Shown piece by piece: positions 44,880 through 55,559 of a stretch of DNA of 64,000 nt. Position numbers and translations under genes: made by a program. Source of the DNA: Leptidea sinapis (Eukaryota > Arthropoda > Insecta > Lepidoptera > Pieridae); contig NC_066297.1 in NCBI RefSeq assembly GCF_905404315.1, forward strand, positions 4,402,001-4,466,000. The letters are read 5' to 3'. Position 1 is the stretch's first letter. Each line of letters opens with the position of its first letter. Under the pieces are notes generated by a model, which saw only the letters and a list, made by a program, of their open reading frames with translations, was not told where the DNA came from and did no database searches.

Positions 44880-45500
44880 TCAAAATAGGATAATATAAAA
44901 TCACTTATTGAAAGTCAAAAACTATCACCCATTCCAAAATGTATGTCTCAGACCTGAGAAGAACGGGCGCAACTAATTCAGCGGGCTTCTTTTTTATATA
45001 ACAATATGGTTAAAATTTAAAATCGTACAATAAAATATTTTATTTAATAGCCTTAGTTGCGGTCGCTCCATTCCCAATCAGTGGTATCATTAAGAAGGTC
45101 TTTTATGTTATAGTTACTTTTACCACACAAACGTCTTTAACAATTCTTTTCAATTTCGTAATACATATTTTGTTTTGAACATTTTCTGGGATCTTGTTGT
45201 TAAAGCATATACAACGCCCCACAAAAGACTTACAAGTAGGCATTATCTTACTTATAAATGCAGTGAATAGTTTCTCCAAGTTTAAAATGACTTCTCCCTG
45301 TCATGTAATTCTATACTGACAAAGGTAAGATAATGAAAAAATAAAATTAAAGTTTACTTATACTTCGCGATTATACGTAAAACAGTATAAGTTTATTTCT
45401 GTTCCTGGTGTTAACGTTATGGTTATGACAGTTTCCAGCAAATTCATTTATGTGCCTATGAACATACATCACATTATCAAGAATACATATATTGAGAGGA
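44880..45500 (-). pseudogene. LINE C, C-terminal RT and 3' UTR, interrupted
   Basis: Minus-strand copy: the CTCAGACCTGAGAAGAACGG tail, CAATCAGTGGTATCATTAAG, and further right CTGTTCCTGGTGTTAACGTT correspond to LINE C. Between GCATTA and TATAAGTTT about 145 bp of foreign sequence (45244-45388) is inserted relative to the 13.9-kb copy. Confidence 0.75.
45241..45335. mobile_element. short insertion with 11-bp inverted ends
   Basis: CATTATCTTAC (45241-45251) and GTAAGATAATG (45325-45335) are perfect inverted repeats. They lie within the sequence that interrupts LINE C. The insertion extends ~50 bp beyond the right repeat, so its true boundary is unclear. Confidence 0.45.
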
Positions 45501-45607
45501 ATATTATAGGACAAAACTTAAAATTTATCAATCTACATAAAAATAATCTGATAGATAGTAAACAACTGTAGATAATCTACAAACTATAGTTGGCTAAAAT
45601 TAAGTTT

Positions 45608-45884
45608 GTTTTTTAGCTCCTGAGAAAGTCAGAGAGATATAAAGATTCTAATTAGTTATTCATTTTAAACTAATCTTTCAATTTGATTTCCTAACGACGG
45701 GGGACAAACAAAGAAAAATGAAAATCATTGTTTTTACTTAATTCCGAGCATTTTCATATTTATTCAACTTTTAAGCCTTCCCTGGACTTCCACAAATAAT
45801 TCAAGACCAAAATAAGCCAAATCGCTCCAACCGTTCTCGAGTTTTTGCGAGACTAACGCACTGCAATTCATTTTTATATATATA
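45608..45884 (-). mobile_element. Helitron H1 variant, left unit of a tandem pair
   Basis: Same variant as 12679-12969. Its 5' end on the minus strand (TATATATATAAAAATGAATT) directly follows the CTAG of the next unit, and the usual TC is absent. The 3' end is truncated. Confidence 0.7.
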
Positions 45885-46260
45885 CTAGCTGACCCGACAG
45901 ACGTTGTTCTGTATATAATAAATAAAATAATGTTTTTATATGAATTTGTCAATAATATATCATAATATCAAAAATTACTTCGTAAAATATGCACCCTGCT
46001 GTCGTAATGAAATTGTTTGACATCAGAACTGTCAAACCGTGCGTCAATAAATTCTCTCATAGAAATTATGTATGGACACATCAAAGGAAAAACAAGTTGT
46101 TGTTTTTATTAAATTTAGCAGTATTTTCCTATTTATTCACCTTTTAATCCTTCCCTGGACTTCCACAAATAATTCAAGACCAAAATTAGCCAAATCGCTC
46201 CAGCCGTTCTCGAGTTTTAGCGAGACTAACGAACAGAATCGTTTTTCGATTCATTTTTTT
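45885..46260 (-). mobile_element. Helitron H1, right unit of a tandem pair
   Basis: The 3' end CTAG lies at 45888-45885, with CAGAACAACGTCTG and TCGGGTCAG before it. The body is typical H1. The 5' end is altered (GAATCGTTTTTCGATTC near 46228), and no clean TC start is seen. Confidence 0.75.
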
Positions 46261-46464
46261 CATTCAAAATAGGATATGGCATATATATAGGCATTCATTT
46301 TGAATCATTTTTATATATTTAGATAATAATAAATCATTCAAATAAAGTCGGTTATCTCCTTTGTTAAATTTTTCTCGTCAACTTTCACAAACTTATTGAA
46401 AATTGGATTCAAATTTCTTAATTCCCAATCTGATCAACTGATTTATACAATGATTCTAAATCTA

Positions 46465-46700
46465 TTTTCTACCCCGAGAAACTTGGAACCGATTTTACTA
46501 AAATCACAGTTCTGCGTGGCAACGAATTTGGATTTCCAAAATATTCCCAAATTGAAAAATGATTCCAAATCAGTTTTCTAACCACGAGAAACTCAGAACC
46601 AATTTAGCTAAAATCACAGTTCTGCGTGGCAACGAATTTCGATTTAAAAAATAATCCCAAATTGAAAAATGATTCCAAATTTTCGAGAAGCTTGGAATCA
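46465..46700. repeat. 109-bp tandem repeat, about 2.2 units
   Basis: Units begin near 46465 and 46574. They share ATCACAGTTCTGCGTGGCAA, CGAATTT, CCCAAATTGAAAAATGATTC and CGAGAAACT. The frame across it is not meaningful. Confidence 0.75.
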
Positions 46701-47040
46701 ATTTTAAAAAAGGGGTGTGTGATTATACACATATTGACGAGTACTAAGATTTTATTGTAATATTTTGTAGCGACCTATTGCTAGAAACTAAATACAAGCA
46801 AACGTGATCTAACAAAGCTCATCGAGCTGACTTTACCCCAATCAGCGTTAAACAGCCAAGCGTGACGGTCCAGTCTTGAATCATCATCATCAAATTTCAA
46901 AATTAGTGACATTAAAACATTTAATTAAGCATACACTTACAATATACTCGCCAAGAAGAACATCTCTAACGAAGATATAACATGGAATGCTAATCTAATC
47001 TTACTGTTACTGATTTTGATTGACAAGTCATAAACAGTCA
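46701..47040. other. no recognisable gene
   Basis: Includes a short TCATCATCATCA run. Nothing else is supported. Confidence 0.4.
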
Positions 47041-48010
47041 GCCGTGCTTGGCTAATGCTCCATAGTATTTTGAATATTAAATTACTAGCTAACGCACACA
47101 TCAAATTTGGTCACGGGCTGCCCGGTCGTCTATACACGCTGGTATTTTCTAATTTATGCAATATACCAAACATGGAGTACTGTTCTCACCCCTGGGCGGG
47201 TGCTCTCCAGTACCAGCTTCTTCCATTTGACCGCATACAACAAAGAGCGGCTTGAACCATCGACGATCAAGTCAACTCCGATTCTTGCTCCGAACTCCGA
47301 GCTTGATTCGTTAGCGTTGTCTGAGATATGAGTTCTCTCTGCATCTTCTTCCGCATTTATGACGGGGAGTGCTCAGAGGAGCTGTTCGGGTTGATTCCAG
47401 CGGCCGAATTCCACCACCGGACTTTATCTCAAATACCACCCGCATCTTGATTGACAGCCGCAAGTTTTACAAAAAAAAACTTTGTGGAATCAATTACCGG
47501 CTGCCGTTTTCCCGAACCCGTACGACTAAGGGACCTTCAAGAAAAGAGCATTCTCCCACCCAGCTTTTACCTGTGGGAGGCTCCTTTGCACAGAAAGCCG
47601 GCTAGATTATGGGTACCACAACGGCGCCTATTTCTGCCGTGAAGCAGTAATGTGTAAGCATTACTGTGTTTCGGTCTGAAGGGCGTCGTAGCTAGTGAAA
47701 TTACTGGGCAAATGAGGCTTAACATCTTATGTCTCAAGGTGACGAGCGCAATTGTAGTGCCGCTCAGAATTTTTGGGTTTTTTGTTAATCCTGAGCGGCA
47801 CTGCATTGTAATGGGCATGGCGTATCAATTACCATAAGCTGAACGTCTTGCTCGTCTCGTCCCTTATTGTCATAAAAAAGAAAAAAAAAACCTTAAATGC
47901 CGGCAACGCATCTCTTGACACCTGGTATTGGAGATGCCCATGAGTGGTTGCCTCACCACTCCCATTCCGTAAGCCTCTTACCCGTTTACCTCCTCTTACA
48001 TAAAAAACAT
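47041..48010 (+). pseudogene. CR1-like LINE (second lineage) split by family A
   Basis: Reading blocks: NMEYCSHPWAGALQYQLLPF, DRIQQRAA, LCIFFRIYDGECSEELFGLI and PAAEFHHR. After 47400 the GCCGTTTTCCCGAACCCGTA and GGGACCTTCAAGAAAAGAGC segments follow. This is a different lineage from the copy at 18.2 kb (VEYCSHLWAGAPQYQLLPLD type). The 3' tail resumes at 47893 (CCGGCAACGCATCTCTTGAC), after the inserted family A copy. Confidence 0.75.
47569..47892 (+). mobile_element. family A retroposon nested in a LINE
   Basis: Complete copy from CTGTGGGAGGCTCCTTTGCA to the A-rich CATAAAAAAGAAAAAAAAAA end. It has the least eroded interior of the family and is a good reference copy. Confidence 0.85.
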
Positions 48011-48209
48011 GCCAAATAGTCCTATGTTCATTACGCACTAAACAAAACAAAACAATAACCAAAAGCAATAAGGTTGACTTTTATTAATATACTCTTAATT
48101 ACTGTAGTGTTGCGTATAATGAAGGGTTATTTTTTATTTGATTGCTGGCATATAAAAAAATGATAAAGACAAAAGCAATGTAATGGAGAGGCTTTTAAGT
48201 AAATCCTTC

Positions 48210-48490
48210 GCTCATTATCATCAACATTTCAGTAGGCAGAGCTGTGGACAGCTCTGCAAAGGCCTTTGCCAAAGATCTTCATGACGATTGGTCCTGCGCT
48301 ACCCTGGTCCAACGTATCTGGCGATCTTGACCATATCGTCAGTCCATCTTTTAGAAGGCCTACCAACACTATGTCTTCCTGTATGTGGTCGCCATTCGAA
48401 GACTTTACTGCCCCAACAGTCATCTGTCCGTCGAACTTTGTGCTCTGCCCACTGCCACTTCAGTTTTGCAACCTTCCGCGCTGTGTCGGT
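48210..48490 (-). pseudogene. RTE-type LINE, RT C-terminus
   Basis: The minus strand reads ARKVAKLKWQWAEHKVRRTD, DCWGSKVFEWRPHTGRHSVG and RPSKRWTDDMVKIARYVGPG, then frame-shifted QDQSS and LGKGLCRA. Clear RTE-clade C-terminus. The frame is open for 66 codons. Confidence 0.85.
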
Positions 48491-48544
48491 TTCTTTCATT
48501 ATAATAATAATTATCCATGGATTATTATAATTTAATTATATTTT

Positions 48545-48700
48545 ATATGGAAGAAGAGGATAAACGAGCAAACATACGTATCACCTGATGGAATGTGATC
48601 ACCATACGGCATACCCCATACTCTCTAATAACCTCAGGAATCAGAAGAGCGTGGTCGACCTCATAAAGCGTCTTAAAAATATGTACATAATATGAATTAA
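48545..48700 (-). repeat. CR1-like LINE 3' tail, degenerate
   Basis: GGATAAACGAGCAAACATAC, ACCTGATGGAATGTGATCAC and CAGGAATCAGAAGAGCGTGG resemble the 3' tail of the CR1-like elements. No RT codons remain. Confidence 0.5.
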
Positions 48701-49851
48701 ACCAGAAAAACACATTGGTACGTGTCAAGTTAGGAACCGGGGCTCCGTGGTGAGAGACAACAGTACTACTTTTAACGCCATCGACGCTTCTAGAAAGAAA
48801 AGAAAGAAGAAAGAAAAAAAGCTTATTCATGACGATATAGTACAATAAAACATAAAACAAAATTGAGAAATATTATTTTCTATTCGTCACAAAGTGGTCC
48901 CAACTCAGCATATTTGCTGGTTTGAAAACCAGCGCTGGTCTTCCGTTGGCCATTTGGTGACGTCGCCTTAAAGATAATTATATAGTAACTAATGCGTAAA
49001 CTGAGTAAACAAGATAATGTATTAGCTTGTCAATTTCTGAAGTTGCTAAAGTTCTGACTGACAAGTTGACAACTCTGTCAAATGTCATTCTGAGTTCGAA
49101 ACATTAATGCATAATATGTAGTCATAATATAAAAATCTATTAAGGCTGGAGACCGAAACAACGACCTTGAGGTATCGAGCGGAGCTAGGTTACCTCGCAC
49201 AAGATCGCCATAGTTTTAATTCAGAATTAGTAGCATTTTTAATTTATTACAAACATAATATATATTTCTGTACAAAAATAACAAAACCGGTATGTTAAAT
49301 AGTATTGGTGTAATTACAATTAATTCTTTTTTGATACAATTTTTATCTTAATTAAATGATTAATATGGCTCCAGCTGTAGCTCCAGGATTTATTTCGCAA
49401 TGTCTATTAAAGATAGATATGTAAGGAAAAATGAATTATAAGTTATTATTTTTTGTAAAAATAAAAGCTTTATATAAACCGTGATGAAATATTTTCAAGT
49501 ATGCGGTTTTTTGACGATCTCTTGGGATAGCGGCCTTAATGTGGAAATAACGTAACGGTATTCACCGAAAAAAATCGCCTCGCAGTCACTGAGGATTAAT
49601 TTACCGGCTTATGATTTTCCGAACCGATACGACTCAGGAAAAAAGTATATTCTATGCATATTCCCATTTCAAAAGCTGGAAACGAAAGTCTTCACCTCTG
49701 GTGTGGCTGGTCTATGCGTCACGCTTGTGAACGGGCGCTGCTTGAGGAGGCTGGATGATGGTGGCTCTCACCGGGAAATCTGATTTATATTTTTTTATTT
49801 TCTTTATTTTGTTAAATTAAAGTCAGTATATATTTTTTATATAATAGCTAA
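48701..49851. other. no recognisable gene
   Basis: 49560-49760 has weak LINE-tail resemblance (ATTTACCGGCTTATGATTTT, GGAAACGAAAGTCTTCACCT), too diverged to call. The rest is AT-rich. Confidence 0.35.
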
Positions 49852-49955
49852 TAAAATGCTCGCATAATGCATTTATTTTATTTACGGTATCTGTGGATTG
49901 ATGCATCTACTGTAATGTATTTTAAGTATGTACTCAATAACAAAAACTATGTTTT
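49852..49955 (+). repeat. dispersed repeat R8, copy 2
   Basis: See the match at 1963-2046. This copy contains an extra GTATTTTAAGTAT segment before ACTCAATAAC. Confidence 0.5.
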
Positions 49956-50039
49956 TACTTATTAATTTACATTTTATTGTCTTACTCGTGTAAGGCATTT
50001 AGTAATTATTGAAATGATTTGTAAATTTAATTGAAAAGG

Positions 50040-50215
50040 AGAACCTGTAATACCATTCTGTTTTGAAAAGAGCAACCTTAGAGTTTCTTGCTCGTTCTTC
50101 TATAAGGAAATCTGCATTCCGAACGAGCTCAATGAAGGAGTGACATATTTTACGTGAAATGTTATTTACCTACGAAATAAAATATTTTTGATTTGATTGG
50201 TTTGATTTGATAGCT
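50040..50215 (+). repeat. LINE 3' UTR with TTTGATT tail
   Basis: GAGTTTCTTGCTCGTTCTTC, CTGCATTCCGAACGAGC and the end TTTTTGATTTGATTGGTTTG look like a non-LTR 3' UTR with a short tandem tail. No coding part. Confidence 0.5.
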
Positions 50216-50494
50216 GGTTTTCAGTTTCCATCAGATGAACCACTTGCACGTAGGCCTCCTCTAATATAATAAAGTGTAGGATAGATCTAAGAACAGAAAA
50301 AGTCAAAGGTGGGAAACATAGCACCTCTAGGACCATATTCCAAGGATCTGCAAAGCTTACTTAGACTTTGCTGAGACTTTAATTACGTAAAACTCAGTTG
50401 AGTGTGATTAAACGAGAACTTGACTTTTGCATTGGGCTGTCTTAGGTTCAGCACGGTATAATTTCAGCCATTCAATTAATGACTATATAAACTG

Positions 50495-50541
50495 TAGAGG
50501 TAAAATAAACTAGTGTTACAACACTATTATAATCGAATATG
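50495..50541 (+). repeat. 47-bp direct repeat, left copy
   Basis: GTAGAGGTAAAATAAACTAG and the following TGTTACAACACTATTATAAT match 50950-50996 at all but two positions. It contains the stop region of the gypsy pol and the start of the next sequence, yet lies upstream of it. Confidence 0.8.
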
Positions 50542-50963
50542 GAGTATGTTGCTCCCTTTCTGGAGCTTTGGTTACAACACCACAGTTCATACCGAGACTC
50601 AATACAGACCTTATGAGTTACTATTTGGTAAAAAAATATTCCCTTCCAAGTAATCTAACACATGACCTTGATCCAGTATACAACTATGCATTCTATCCGA
50701 ATGGATTGAGGTACAGGCTGCAACTTTCTCAAAGGGAAGCTAAGAATAATTTATTAGAAAATAAATTAAAGAGAAAACTAAGACATGATCAAAATATTAA
50801 ACCTGTAAGTTATAAAGTAAATGATTTGATTTTAGTTAAAAATGAGATGGGTAATAAGTTTGAAGATATTTATTCAGGACCATATAAAGTTGTAAAAGAT
50901 ATGTCACCTAATGTAGAAATTGTAAATGAAAAAGGTACAGTAGATGATGTAGAGGTAAAATAA
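50542..50963 (+). pseudogene. gypsy/Ty3-type integrase C-terminal fragment
   Basis: The reading THTETQYRPYELLFGK-like sequence occurs in one frame near 50580. From 50568 the main frame has PSNLTHDLDPVYNYAFYPNG, LRYRLQLSQREAKNNLLENK, VNDLILVKNEMGNKFEDIYS and GPYKVVKDMSPNVEIVNEKG, and ends at a TAA at 50961. This is the end of a gypsy/Ty3 integrase (NLLxxKxKxK..YD, GPYxVxK) just before the 3' end of pol. The catalytic core and other genes are absent. The listed start is only where the frame opens. Confidence 0.85.
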
Positions 50964-50996
50964 ACTAGTGTTATAACACTATTATAATCGAATGTC
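50950..50996 (+). repeat. 47-bp direct repeat, right copy
   Basis: Starts inside the last pol codons (VEVK, stop) and runs into what may be the 3' LTR start (TAGTGTTATAACACTA, a palindrome). Confidence 0.75.
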
Positions 50997-51592
50997 ACAG
51001 CACTATGCTGGACTATATAAGCATATATACTAAGCATCGAGTCGTTTCATTTCTCCCAAACCTTACAAAACGAAATCAAAGACTATACTAAGCTTAAACT
51101 GAGCTAAGTTTTACGTAAGTAAAGTCTGGGCACAGACTAAGTACGCTTTATAGATAGAACTTAAAGCTAAGATAAGAGAAGCGCTGATGAATATATAGCA
51201 AATAGTTTAAAAATCATTTTGAGATTGAGATTCGTGTTGACTAGCCTCATTTTAGTTTTTCGTGAGATATTATGGTCACACCATATTTTTCGGAGTTGAG
51301 ACACTGCAGTTTTGGTCATTCCAGTGCGAAATTAAAAATGAATAGGTTGGTAAAATAAAAACATTCTCTTAAATGGTTCACAAGAGAGTTCACAGAAATA
51401 CTTCATTAAGTGACGTGAATTTTGTTACTATGAAGGAACATTTTAATAATCACAATGAACATTAATGATCAAAGCTATATAGAAGCATCTCATTTATTGT
51501 TCAGTTTTCAACGCGGGTATTATCCGACTTGAGGTGTCAGCTGCCAAGGAGTGACTGAATGTTTGTGAAAATGGTGACAAGACGTCGGCTTA
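50997..51592. other. possible gypsy LTR, otherwise unassigned
   Basis: 51000-51200 may be the 3' LTR, with CTATATAAGCATATATACTA (a TATA-like box), followed by TCGAGTCGTTTCATTTCTC. No second LTR is available to confirm this. Confidence 0.35.
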
Positions 51593-51749
51593 GATATACA
51601 AATTTAATTTGTACCAAAATTTATGGACGATGTGGGACTCGAACCCACGCCTCTCAGGTCCCGTCCGAGTTGAACGAGACTTTCTAAGATGAAAGGCGCA
51701 GGTTTCCCGCATCGTCCATTTATTTTGGGACCAATTAAATTCGTATATT
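51593..51749. mobile_element. palindromic tRNA-like repeat
   Basis: The ends ACAAATTTAATTTGTACCAA and, inverted, ACGAATTTAATTGGTCCCAA continue into GGACGATG and CATCGTCC. On the minus strand the centre reads like a tRNA: GGACGAT and ATCGTCC form a 7-bp acceptor stem, and GTGGGTTCGAGTCCCAC forms a perfect T-arm. The D-arm and anticodon arm are not convincing, so it is not a functional tRNA call. A fragment of the same family is at 2371. Confidence 0.7.
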
Positions 51750-51865
51750 GAATCCCAGAATTGATGGATAATACGTAATATAATGACTTATAAATAACAA
51801 ACTGTCAGATCAGATGTTTCTAGATACGAATTTAGAGAAGATTGACTTTTAAACAACACCATGTG

Positions 51866-52096
51866 CTTAGATAATTAATACGTATAGATAGAGTCTCTTG
51901 CTGTTAGACAACCGATAAAAACAGGCCAAGAATATCAGTTTAGTGTGCGTTACAAGCTACGTTTTACACTCGCGATTTGTATGACACTTTGTTTTAGTAT
52001 GCGTGTATTGATCAAAATAGAGGTTAGTTCTAAAGTCAATTTTTTTCGACGTTTTCACAGCTTTCATAGTCTATCTAGACGTATATATGATCTAAG
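51866..52096 (-). mobile_element. MITE M2, inverted copy
   Basis: CTTAGATAATTAATACGTAT on the left, CTATCTAGACGTATATATGA then TCTAAG on the right. The interior is the reverse of 40681-40912. Confidence 0.8.
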
Positions 52097-52369
52097 ACCA
52101 TGTTCTCTAAGAGTGGTCCTTTCAGCAAAAGACAATATTGGTTGGCAACAAAAGATTTTGACATAACCGGAGCTGAAAACGAAGAAGATAGTTATCATCC
52201 GGTTCTGATGATTTTGTTTTTTGGCCAGATTTAGAGAGTATAGCACGCTCTCAATGCCATGATAATAATTGAGAGTCCCTAAAAACATACCACGGCATCC
52301 AATCATTGGTAGATGTAAAGTCAGTTGAGTAAAATCAACCGCTACAGCGCATTCTACATCTTGGTTGTA

Positions 52370-52585
52370 TGTACGTGGAAGAAAGTTCCTTAAAAACCGC
52401 ACTGTGGAGGAACGCTACAAATTCAGATGGTGGGGATAATATCTAAATTTGTAGCGTGTCGTACTCAGCGAAGGTAAAATTCAGCGGCAGGAATCAGGTT
52501 AAACAGATCTTCGGAATGCTCCCCGTGATAAATTCGGTAAATCAAGCAATGGCTCTACGCAACGCCATGTGATTGAGCCGTTCAC
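52370..52585 (-). pseudogene. CR1-like LINE fragment
   Basis: CGTGGAAGAAAGTTCCTTAA, CACTGTGGAGGAACGCTAC, CTCCCCGTGATAAATTCGGT and CGCAACGCCATGTGATTGAG correspond to the RT C-terminal tail. Frames are broken. Confidence 0.75.
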
Positions 52586-52659
52586 AGAGACCTGAGTCTC
52601 CAAAAAATCTAAAACCGTGACTTATATGACAGGAAAAAAATAATTGAATAATTGATTGA

Positions 52660-52805
52660 GTTCATAATCTCATCAGCTGGAAGACGCCCACTGCTGGACA
52701 AAGGCCTCCCCCAAAGTTTTCCACGACGATCGGTCATGCGCTGCCCTCATTCAACGTATTCCGGCGATCTTGACCAGATCGTCGGTCCGTCTTGGGGCCT
52801 ACCAA
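52660..52805 (-). pseudogene. RTE-type LINE, last codons
   Basis: The minus strand reads DDLVKIAGIR, MRAAHDRSSWKTLGEAFVQQ, then W, and ends before ATGATTAT. It overlaps the same block as 4596-4716. Confidence 0.75.
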
Positions 52806-53034
52806 CATTGAGTTCAAAGGAGGTATTTATTAAAGTTAAAATATGTAAATAGTTAAATCACTTTGTTATTACTAGTCATTCATTCCTGTTGGGTGTTGCG
52901 ATGTTGTTAGAGTAAAGCAGGTCGCACACTGCACGTTCTGCCCGCACCCGCGCCTACATCTCCGTAATGCAATAAATGTTTTAATACATCATTATGTAGA
53001 TACTACTGGATACTAAAGAAGAGGCGTATGTCGC

Positions 53035-53180
53035 AGAAAAAAGTCCTGGCTGCGCAACATCCGAGAGTGGACAGGAATCGGCAGAACTATTTCGCCTCGC
53101 GAAGAACAATAAGTTGAATTTACAAAGTTGACTGCCATCCTTCGCTAGCCGGAGAGACACGCTTAAAAGAAGAAGAAGGG
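53035..53180 (+). pseudogene. LINE RT extreme C-terminus
   Basis: The reading RKKSWLRNIREWTGIG, then after a frame change ELFRLAKNNKLNLQS and a lysine/arginine-rich end, matches the terminal RKxSWLRNIREWTG..AELFRLA block of a lepidopteran non-LTR element. The ending AGAAGAAGAAG is typical of its tail. Confidence 0.65.
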
Positions 53181-53630
53181 TGCTACTCATCCACGATACA
53201 ACAACGATATTACGCAATTAAATTTTATTATTATGGTGAATCGACTGAGGTTCGTTCTTCACAGAAAAATCTTAACCAGATACTGTATCATTAGCGTGCG
53301 ATTAGTGTATTAGCGAGTTTTTTAGATGAAGAATCGTACGGAAAATTTAAACTTTGTAACAACCTCAATACAGTGTGGCCAAAATTTCTGAGGACATAAT
53401 TTTCCATTGGAATTCACTAAAACCTCCTTTTAATACTTTATGAACTTCATAAAAGAGGTAAACAGCTTCTCTTATCAGATGATGTAATAATTATTAATGA
53501 CTATCAATAATTTACCTATCAACCCATAAATGTACGCGTACAGTTGCTTGTGCGTATACTTTCTCCGAGTTTCACTATCACTTTGTAATTAGTTAAAAGC
53601 ATTATATGTTTATAGGTATAAGTATAAATA
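53181..53630. other. no recognisable gene
   Basis: AT-rich sequence. Nothing supported. Confidence 0.4.
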
Positions 53631-53878
53631 TACCAGTGTGAGGCTGATTTATACAGGATACCGGCTAAACGGTTGGTGCCACAACGGCGCCTATTTCTGC
53701 CCTGAAGCATTAATGTGTAAACATGACTGTGTTTTGGTCTGAAGGGCGCCGTAACTAGTGAAATTACTGGGCAAATGAGACTTAACATCTAACGTGTCAA
53801 TGTGACGATCGCAATTGTAGTGCTGCTCAGAATTTTTGGGGATTTTCAGGAATCCTGAGCGGCACTGCATGGCAAGTG
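53631..53878 (+). mobile_element. family A retroposon, 3'-truncated
   Basis: CCAGTGTGAGGCTGATTTAT, GGGCGCCGTAACTAGTGAAA and CCTGAGCGGCACTGCATGGC are recognisable. The last ~60 bp are missing. Confidence 0.8.
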
Positions 53879-53933
53879 TTCGAGTACATAAATAGATTAA
53901 AAACACTTTGTAAATATTACATAAAAAATATTT

Positions 53934-54152
53934 ATGTTCGTTGAGTGTGCAGTCGCGCTCTTCGGGTGGATGTTACGGGGCGGCTCGCGGCTGCTGTTAC
54001 GTGACGGCGCCAGTGAAAGTGCAGCCGCCACGCGAGTCGGTCGACACACCGTCCGCCAGGCGATACCGAGCACCGTTCCCGCCCGATATGACGCCGCTCC
54101 GTCTGTGAGCGTCCCGACCGCCGTGTGTGTGCAGCCCTTCTCGAAATTTACC
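53934..54152 (+). promoter_or_regulatory. GC-rich island, possible host first exon
   Basis: A CpG-dense block (GGGGCGGCTCGCGGCTGCTG, GCCGCCACGCGAGTCGGTCG) begins just after TTGAGTGTGCAGTCGCGC. It ends in AAATTTACCGTGAGTC, a good donor with GTGAGT at 54153-54158. A frame from ATG 53934 is open through the donor without a known domain. GCCAGTGAAAGTG (54009) is shared with the 41-kb island. This is the best host first-exon candidate in the window, but nothing downstream confirms it. Confidence 0.4.
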
Positions 54153-54158
54153 GTGAGT

Positions 54159-55559
54159 CCACCCTCTCCTACATTATTATCTCCTGGTACTCTGTTCAAC
54201 TTGTCATATTCTTAATATCTAAATAAAATGCCATGATTGTTAGGATTGATTAGTCTTTTGATTGTGTTGACTCTATCGCATTATTCCGGATCGTGATCCA
54301 AACCTTTCGACCTGATCTGTGACACAAATTTAACTATACCAGATTCTGGATGCGAGAAGTTCCTCCGTAGTGCAGTTTTCAAAGTGAAGTTATATTAAAC
54401 TGTAGAATAAACTTATTCCACGGTGCTTTTAGCTTTGTACGACATCGTAACTATCTGAATAAATCAATCTAAAAGACCTCTCCTGTAATAAATACCTCTG
54501 TTGATGCATTAGAGCATGGGATGGACTTACTATCGGGTGATAAAACGCTTATTTCCATATTATCCTATAATATTAAAAGTGGTATCGAGAGCTACCTTTG
54601 TTGTTTAAAAGCATAATTAATACCTTAATTTATTTCCAGTGCTACTTGATTGACAATCCTCTCTACTAAATAATTCTTAAAGTATTTCCTGCCTATTCCT
54701 GCCTATATTATGTATTTACCTACATATATTTTTTTACCTACTTAAGTAGATTGAAAGGTTTAAGTATTTTGTTGCATCACTTTGGTAAATTTGATAGATT
54801 GTTTTTAAAATATTTGTGAAATGATGGAGCTATCTTTTGATTTAAAAGATTGCTACTTTTTCTTAATAAAACTGAAATTAAGCAAACTAAAAGTTCACAA
54901 CTTTTGCTCTATCACCATCCTCATTAATTCAACGGAAAGACGTCTACTTCTGGACAAAGGCCTTCCGATTTCACCTTTTAACCATTAACATATTTTTTAT
55001 TTAATAATGAATATAATTTTTTAATATTTACTAAGGCACTTGGCAGGTCAAAGCCATTCGGACTATTCATACCCAAGGTATCGAATTTATTGTAATAAAA
55101 TTCACAAAGCTTCTTATTAAATCGAAAAATCGAACTCAATTGCCAATATTGATAATGATTCGTCGATTTTACTTAACCTGAGAGTGGTAATTAACACAGA
55201 TTTTACAAAGAACTAAATTCATCCAAATTAAGTTTAATATTAAAATAAATAAACTGAGTTATATATTAACTACCATAAAAATAAATACATAAAAAGTAAG
55301 ACTGTTATTTTGTTTGATTAACGCGTGTGTTACTCATTAATAATTACTACATAATTAAAAGGTTTATTTGGTTCAAAAAGTTTACAGAAATCTTATAACT
55401 AATAACAATATGGACATTAAAGTAACAAAATGGTGTCTAGTCAGCATTATGTTGGGAATTTTACTTCTCAACGCTGATAATCTCTAGACATCGTAGAAGC
55501 TAGAAAAAGTCGAACTAAACATTTATTAATTAAAATAGATATCCAGTCTTAAAGTCCCC
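54159..55559. other. no recognisable gene
   Basis: Mostly AT-rich. A minus-strand RTE scrap lies at 54930-54970 (CGTCTACTTCTGGACAAAGG). If the 53.9-kb island is a first exon, this would be intron. Confidence 0.4.

Noticed and set aside
48266..48535. Plus-strand frames opposite the RTE fragment
   Set aside because: They are antisense shadows of the recognisable minus-strand RTE C-terminus.
54153..55559. Downstream exons of a gene starting at 53.9 kb
   Set aside because: I looked for open segments bounded by splice-like sites and found none with any recognisable protein signal.
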